In this document: piece after piece, positions 61,183 to 64,000 of the stretch
Position numbering within the stretch: the first letter of the stretch is position 1
Layout: every line of letters starts with the position of its first letter
Source of the DNA: Rothia dentocariosa ATCC 17931
Lineage (GTDB): Bacteria; Actinomycetota; Actinomycetes; Actinomycetales; Micrococcaceae
Reading direction: 5' to 3'
DNA length: 64,000 nucleotides
Assembly (NCBI RefSeq): GCF_000164695.2
Contig: NC_014643.1
Location: 744,001 to 808,000 of the forward strand
Made by a program: the position numbers and the translations under genes
Notes under the pieces: model-generated
Database searches by the model: none
What the model was told of the DNA's origin: nothing
Seen by the model: only the letters and a program-made list of their open reading frames with translations

Positions 61183-61311
61183 ATGACGTTCTTCGAACTC
61201 ACGGAAACAGCCCAAGCGATCCTGGTAAGTCTTATCCTTACCGATGGATCAGCTCAGGCTGTTTCATACACCGTTGATGCGCTTAAGGTTATCATTCGTA
61301 ACCTGAAGTAA
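61183..61311 (+). CDS. 42-residue amphipathic peptide, copy 1
   Basis: A 42-residue peptide starting MTFFELTETAQAILVSLI and containing LTDGS at 19-23, ending RNLK. GGGAAG precedes the ATG. Against copy 2, about half the positions are identical (F3, E5, E8, T9, Q11-S16, I18-S23, V27, S28, D32, K35, L41, K42), and both have exactly 42 residues. No leader peptide, cysteine or Gly-Gly site. Net charge about -1. Two hydrophobic helices joined at DGS resemble beta-type phenol-soluble modulins or small helical porins; this is likeness of build only. It has its own leader and terminator. Confidence 0.75.
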   Translation: MTFFELTETAQAILVSLILTDGSAQAVSYTVDALKVIIRNLK

Positions 61312-61323
61312 CATCACCCCACG

Positions 61324-61359
61324 GAGGGAACCTAGTCGTGACTGCGTCTAGGTTCCCTC
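61324..61359 (+). terminator. Terminator of peptide gene 1
   Basis: GAGGGAACCTAG (61324-61335) and CTAGGTTCCCTC (61348-61359) form a perfect 12-bp stem, 12 bases after the peptide stop. Confidence 0.85.
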
Positions 61360-61468
61360 ACTTTCGTGAGGATCCTCAACTGTGTTTACCATAATGCAGT
61401 TACTGATATGCTAGCACACCGTATTTTCGTCGTTTGTGGGTTCCCCTGCACGATTGAGAGGTCAGAGG

Positions 61469-62251
61469 CTAGACCCTGTGCGTATCCTTACTCAAGCACC
61501 AAGCCGCACCCGCCACAAAAATCACCAGCCACGCCACCAGGTTCACCAAAGCCCAAGGATCCCATTCCACCCCCACAGGCAAACGAGCCAAAACACCTAA
61601 CCCGTACGACGGCAACCAATGCACAATATCCTGAAGCGCCTGAGGAAAATGGGACAACGGAAGAAACAACCCACCAAATACAGAGAACACAGAGATAATA
61701 AGATTAATAAGCGTTTGCGCACTATCAGCAGACATAAAATAGCCCACAAAAATACCAAACGCAGCAAAAGCAGAACTGCCAGCAATAATAATGAGTGACG
61801 ACTGCGCCGCCTGCCACGCATCCAAAGGCATACCCGTCACAAGCCCCAGAACCATCATCACCACAACAGCGATAGCCCCCAGCAACATAGACGAGAGCAC
61901 CTTCGTAATAACGTACCCCAAAGGCCGAAACGGCGTCAGCGCAAGAGCACGCGACCACCCCTGGACACGCTCAATCGGAATAGCAGCACCGACAGCCGAA
62001 CTAGAAACAATAGCAGCATAGGCACTGATCCCGATCATATAGTAGGTCCCGGTATTCACCGACCCTTCCAAGCTGTCCCGCTGCGGATAAGCGATCATAA
62101 AGAAGAACATAACAGGAAGCAAAATAGCCAGGAGAAAGATCCGCAAGTTACGGAACTTCCTGCGCAACTCCAGCAGAACAACAGTGCTATTAATCCACAC
62201 AGGACGCACTTGAGGAAGACTCGCCGCCTGGGCACTAGTGTTATTTGGCAT
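61469..62251 (-). CDS. ABC-2 type transporter permease
   Basis: A 260-residue permease with six membrane helices (ILLPVMFFFMIAYP, YMIGISAYAAIVSSSAVGAAIP, VLSSMLLGAIAVVVMMVLGLV, SSLIIIAGSSAFAAFGIFVGYF, LINLIISVFSVFGGLFLPLSHFP and ALVNLVAWLVIFVAGAAWCL), the ABC-2 or DrrB-like layout for export of drugs, lipids or peptides. Its start overlaps the ATPase stop by 11 bases. It lies between peptide genes 1 and 2, on the opposite strand, so it may export the peptides or protect against them. Confidence 0.9.
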   Translation of the reverse strand: MPNNTSAQAASLPQVRPVWINSTVVLLELRRKFRNLRIFLLAILLPVMFFFMIAYPQRDSLEGSVNTGTYYMIGISAYAAIVSSSAVGAAIPIERVQGWSRALALTPFRPLGYVITKVLSSMLLGAIAVVVMMVLGLVTGMPLDAWQAAQSSLIIIAGSSAFAAFGIFVGYFMSADSAQTLINLIISVFSVFGGLFLPLSHFPQALQDIVHWLPSYGLGVLARLPVGVEWDPWALVNLVAWLVIFVAGAAWCLSKDTHRV

Positions 62252-63182
62252 TCTTGTGCTCTCCTTCGGAATCGGTCTCGGTCAGTAACACAAACGCATC
62301 ATCTAAGGAAGACGATGCGATCTCCAGGTTCTTAGCGAACCCATCAGCAAGCAGATGCGAAGCAACAGCGTCCGCATCAGCAGCAGAGATTTCCAAGCGA
62401 ATACCGTGCAACGATACTGCACTCACACCGTCAAGAGCACGAAGCTCCGCAAGACGCTCCTCAATTTGCTCAGACGTCCACGCATCATTGACCGTCGCAC
62501 GCAAAGTAGAACCCCGCGCATACGACCTGATCTCAGCAGGAGTCCCATCCGCTACCACATGCCCCTGATTAATGACCACCACACGATCAGCAAACTCATC
62601 AACCTCAGCCAAATAATGAGTCGCAAACAAAACAGCACGCTGATGATCCCCCGACTGAGTCACCGACGCCCAAAAATCACGGCGACCCTGCACATCCATA
62701 CCAGCCGTGGGCTCATCAAGAATCAAAAAATCCGGATCAGTCAACAACGCAATAGCAAAACGAAGACGCTGCTTCTGCCCACCAGAACATTTCTGCACAA
62801 GCGTCTTAGCATTACCCTCAAGCCCGGCCTGAGCCAGAACAGCAGAAACATTCTTAAGCTTGCCGTACAAAGACGCCATATATTGCACGGTTTCTTTAAC
62901 CGTCAAATCAGGAAGTAAACCACCATCCTGCTGCACGGCAGCAACATGCCCTGCTTTAACAGCATGCTGCGGAGTCGTTCCAAAAACCTCAACCGACCCA
63001 GCATACGGTTTAGTCAAACCCAAAATAATATCAACCGCAGTACTTTTCCCCGCACCATTCGGCCCTAAAAGAGCAACAATCTCACCAGGATTAACCGTCA
63101 GATCAAGACCATGCAAAACAGTAGTACTACCAAACTTCTGAACAACATCACGCATCACCACCGGAGGCGAAGAATACATCAT
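62241..63182 (-). CDS. ABC transporter ATP-binding protein (DrrA/CcmA type)
   Basis: A 313-residue ATPase. Walker A LLGPNGAGKSTAVD, Q-loop AAVQQDGGLLPDLTV, signature CSGGQKQRLRFAIALL, Walker B FLILDEPTAGMD, and H-loop VLFATHYL are intact. The C-terminal extension of about 90 residues (LRATVNDAWTSEQIEERLAEL) is like those of drug-export ATPases. AAGGAA precedes the double ATG. It forms a coupled pair with the permease. Confidence 0.93.
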   Translation of the reverse strand: MMYSSPPVVMRDVVQKFGSTTVLHGLDLTVNPGEIVALLGPNGAGKSTAVDIILGLTKPYAGSVEVFGTTPQHAVKAGHVAAVQQDGGLLPDLTVKETVQYMASLYGKLKNVSAVLAQAGLEGNAKTLVQKCSGGQKQRLRFAIALLTDPDFLILDEPTAGMDVQGRRDFWASVTQSGDHQRAVLFATHYLAEVDEFADRVVVINQGHVVADGTPAEIRSYARGSTLRATVNDAWTSEQIEERLAELRALDGVSAVSLHGIRLEISAADADAVASHLLADGFAKNLEIASSSLDDAFVLLTETDSEGEHKNAK

Positions 63183-63433
63183 CAGCAGTTCCTTTCAAGA
63201 GCTATAAAGGCTGAATACATCTGTGTCATCACATATGAATACACACAAAGGTAGTTACACCCATAAAAGAATAGTTTTATTACTTTTACTGCTGAAGAGG
63301 TGAATGAACAGAAATAGAAATAATGTGTAGAAGTCTCAGATGCGTACTTAAACACATATCAACAATACACCCAATATCATTCCATATGAACCCTGTTAAG
63401 TGAATGTGTAGACCGTGTTTTCGAGCTTCTGCT

Positions 63434-63548
63434 TATATTTGTTAGGTAAAGTTAATACTGCCCTCTTCCCGGGGTACGCACGCGCCACGCATATCAAAGT
63501 GAAATCCCTGCGCGTTGATTCTTGGGGCAGAGAGGTGGTGTGGTTAGG
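63434..63548 (+). promoter_or_regulatory. Conserved leader, copy 2
   Basis: Matches copies 1 and 3: GGTAAAGTTAATACTGCCCT, CTTCCCGGGGTACGC, then GAAATCCCTGCGCGTTGATT and CTTGGGGCAGAG. The gap from ACTGCCC to the ATG is 92 bases. CTGCCC/GGGCAG can pair over six bases. Confidence 0.75.
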
Positions 63549-63677
63549 ATGTCTTTCTATGAATTCATAGAAACGACCCAGGCAATCCTCGTGAGCTTCA
63601 TCCTCACGGACGGATCATCCTGGGTCGTGTCAGCCATCTATGATTACGTCAAGAACCTACTGGAAATCTTGAAGTAA
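63549..63677 (+). CDS. 42-residue amphipathic peptide, copy 2
   Basis: A 42-residue peptide starting MSFYEFIETTQAILVSFI, with LTDGS at 19-23, a Trp at 25, and the end EILK. Net charge about -3. Substitutions relative to copy 1 keep the hydrophobic pattern (F/Y4, L/F6, L/F17), which points to selection on a real peptide. It has the same leader as copies 1 and 3 and its own terminator. Confidence 0.78.
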   Translation: MSFYEFIETTQAILVSFILTDGSSWVVSAIYDYVKNLLEILK

Positions 63678-63686
63678 TCCCCACCT

Positions 63687-63716
63687 GGGGCTCGGAAGTT
63701 CTCGCTTCTGAGCCCC
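63687..63716 (+). terminator. Terminator of peptide gene 2
   Basis: GGGGCTCGGAAG and CTTCTGAGCCCC pair over 12 positions with one G-T, followed by TTCTTCGT, nine bases after the stop. Confidence 0.82.
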
Positions 63717-63831
63717 TTCTTCGTGTGCGAAAAGATGACTTTGCATATCAAAGTAATATCATCATGCTATCACACCACCATAGCTGTTTTATCAGCCTCT
63801 TACACCCACCGATTTAGGCGAAATCCACCAC

Positions 63832-63943
63832 ATACTTTTTAGGTAAAGTTAATACTGCCCTCTTCCCGGGGTGCGCCGCAGCACATCCATTTCAGTAAAT
63901 CCCTGCGGTCGACTCTTGGGGCAGAGGGGAGGTGAGTAGAGCC
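63832..63943 (+). promoter_or_regulatory. Conserved leader, copy 3
   Basis: AGGTAAAGTTAATACTGCCC, TCTTCCCGGGGTGCGC, then AAATCCCTGCG and CTCTTGGGGCAGAGGGGAGG. ACTGCCC is 90 bases before the ATG. The last GGAGG also serves as ribosome site. Confidence 0.75.
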
Positions 63944-64000
63944 ATGATGTTCTTTGAACTCATGGAAACAGCCCAAGCAATCCTGGTAAGTCTCATCCTT
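63944..64000 (+). CDS. Amphipathic peptide, copy 3 (cut by window end)
   Basis: The first 19 codons (MMFFELMETAQAILVSLIL) match copy 1 at 17 of 19 positions. The gene continues beyond the window; the third tandem member shows that the family is expanding here. More copies may follow to the right. Confidence 0.75.
   Translation, partial: MMFFELMETAQAILVSLIL

Noticed and set aside
61183..63677. Peptides as Corynebacterium PorA/PorH homologues
   Set aside because: Size and acidity are similar, but there is no convincing alignment, and the inferred host group lacks a mycolate outer membrane.

Overview
The window comes from a moderately G+C-rich Gram-positive actinobacterium. Lsr2, the tilS-hpt-ftsH-folE and folP-folB-folK-DUF3180 series, the panC-lysS-lsr2-clpC neighbourhood, DisA next to RadA, and many TANNNT boxes only 6-8 bases before start codons all fit the Micrococcaceae. 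My best inference is a Rothia-like oral or airway commensal. That is a judgement from gene order and protein style, not a database result.

Layout. Positions 1-258 hold the start of an accessory protein that runs off the left edge, beside tRNA-Lys(UUU). At 0.8-3.5 kb lie a conserved hypothetical gene and a DUF47 plus Pit phosphate-transport pair. At 3.6-6.1 kb is a surface-polysaccharide pair (GT2 and pyruvyl transferase), followed by a FUSC-type exporter. At 7.7-9.8 kb a divergent TetR/MFS efflux pair has two perfect operators. At 9.9-16 kb are radA, disA, an anchored Ser-rich protein, mutY, a Rossmann protein and a MarR regulator. At 16-30.5 kb, mainly on the minus strand, come clpC, lsr2, lysS, panC, two PH-domain proteins and folate synthesis. 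At 30.5-44.7 kb are ftsH, hpt, tilS, a zincin, ppa, dacB and a large SF1 helicase. At 45-51.6 kb a Mn-type ABC uptake locus and its DtxR-type regulator lie between two copies of an unrecognised two-gene membrane module. At 51.8-61 kb are a hydrolase, exonuclease III, an SBF transporter, an M48 peptidase, an IS remnant, ackA and a lipid kinase.

Two features stand out. (1) At 61.0-64.0 kb a family of 42-residue peptide genes, too short for ordinary gene calling, appears three times. Each copy has the same roughly 110-base leader, with its first conserved block 90-92 bases before the start codon. The first two copies end in their own terminator. They flank an ABC-2 exporter. The peptides are acidic, hydrophobic and built as helix-DGS-helix, reminiscent of beta-type phenol-soluble modulins. 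(2) Long intergenic palindromes, whose arms often contain the same word twice, occur in matching pairs around accessory two-gene cassettes: TetR/MFS (GAGCAGATA family), small membrane protein/GNAT (GAGCAGGTGG family, splitting folE from folP), and tandem membrane paralogues (GGGAGCGG family, splitting ppa/dacB from the zincin). This suggests the palindromes mark or drive cassette insertion, beyond any role as terminators.

The core genes form tightly packed minus-strand operons with 1-50 base overlaps (ftsH/folE, folB/folK, folK/DUF3180, DUF2520/panC, the PH pair). Accessory cassettes sit between them, usually in the opposite orientation or bounded by hairpins.
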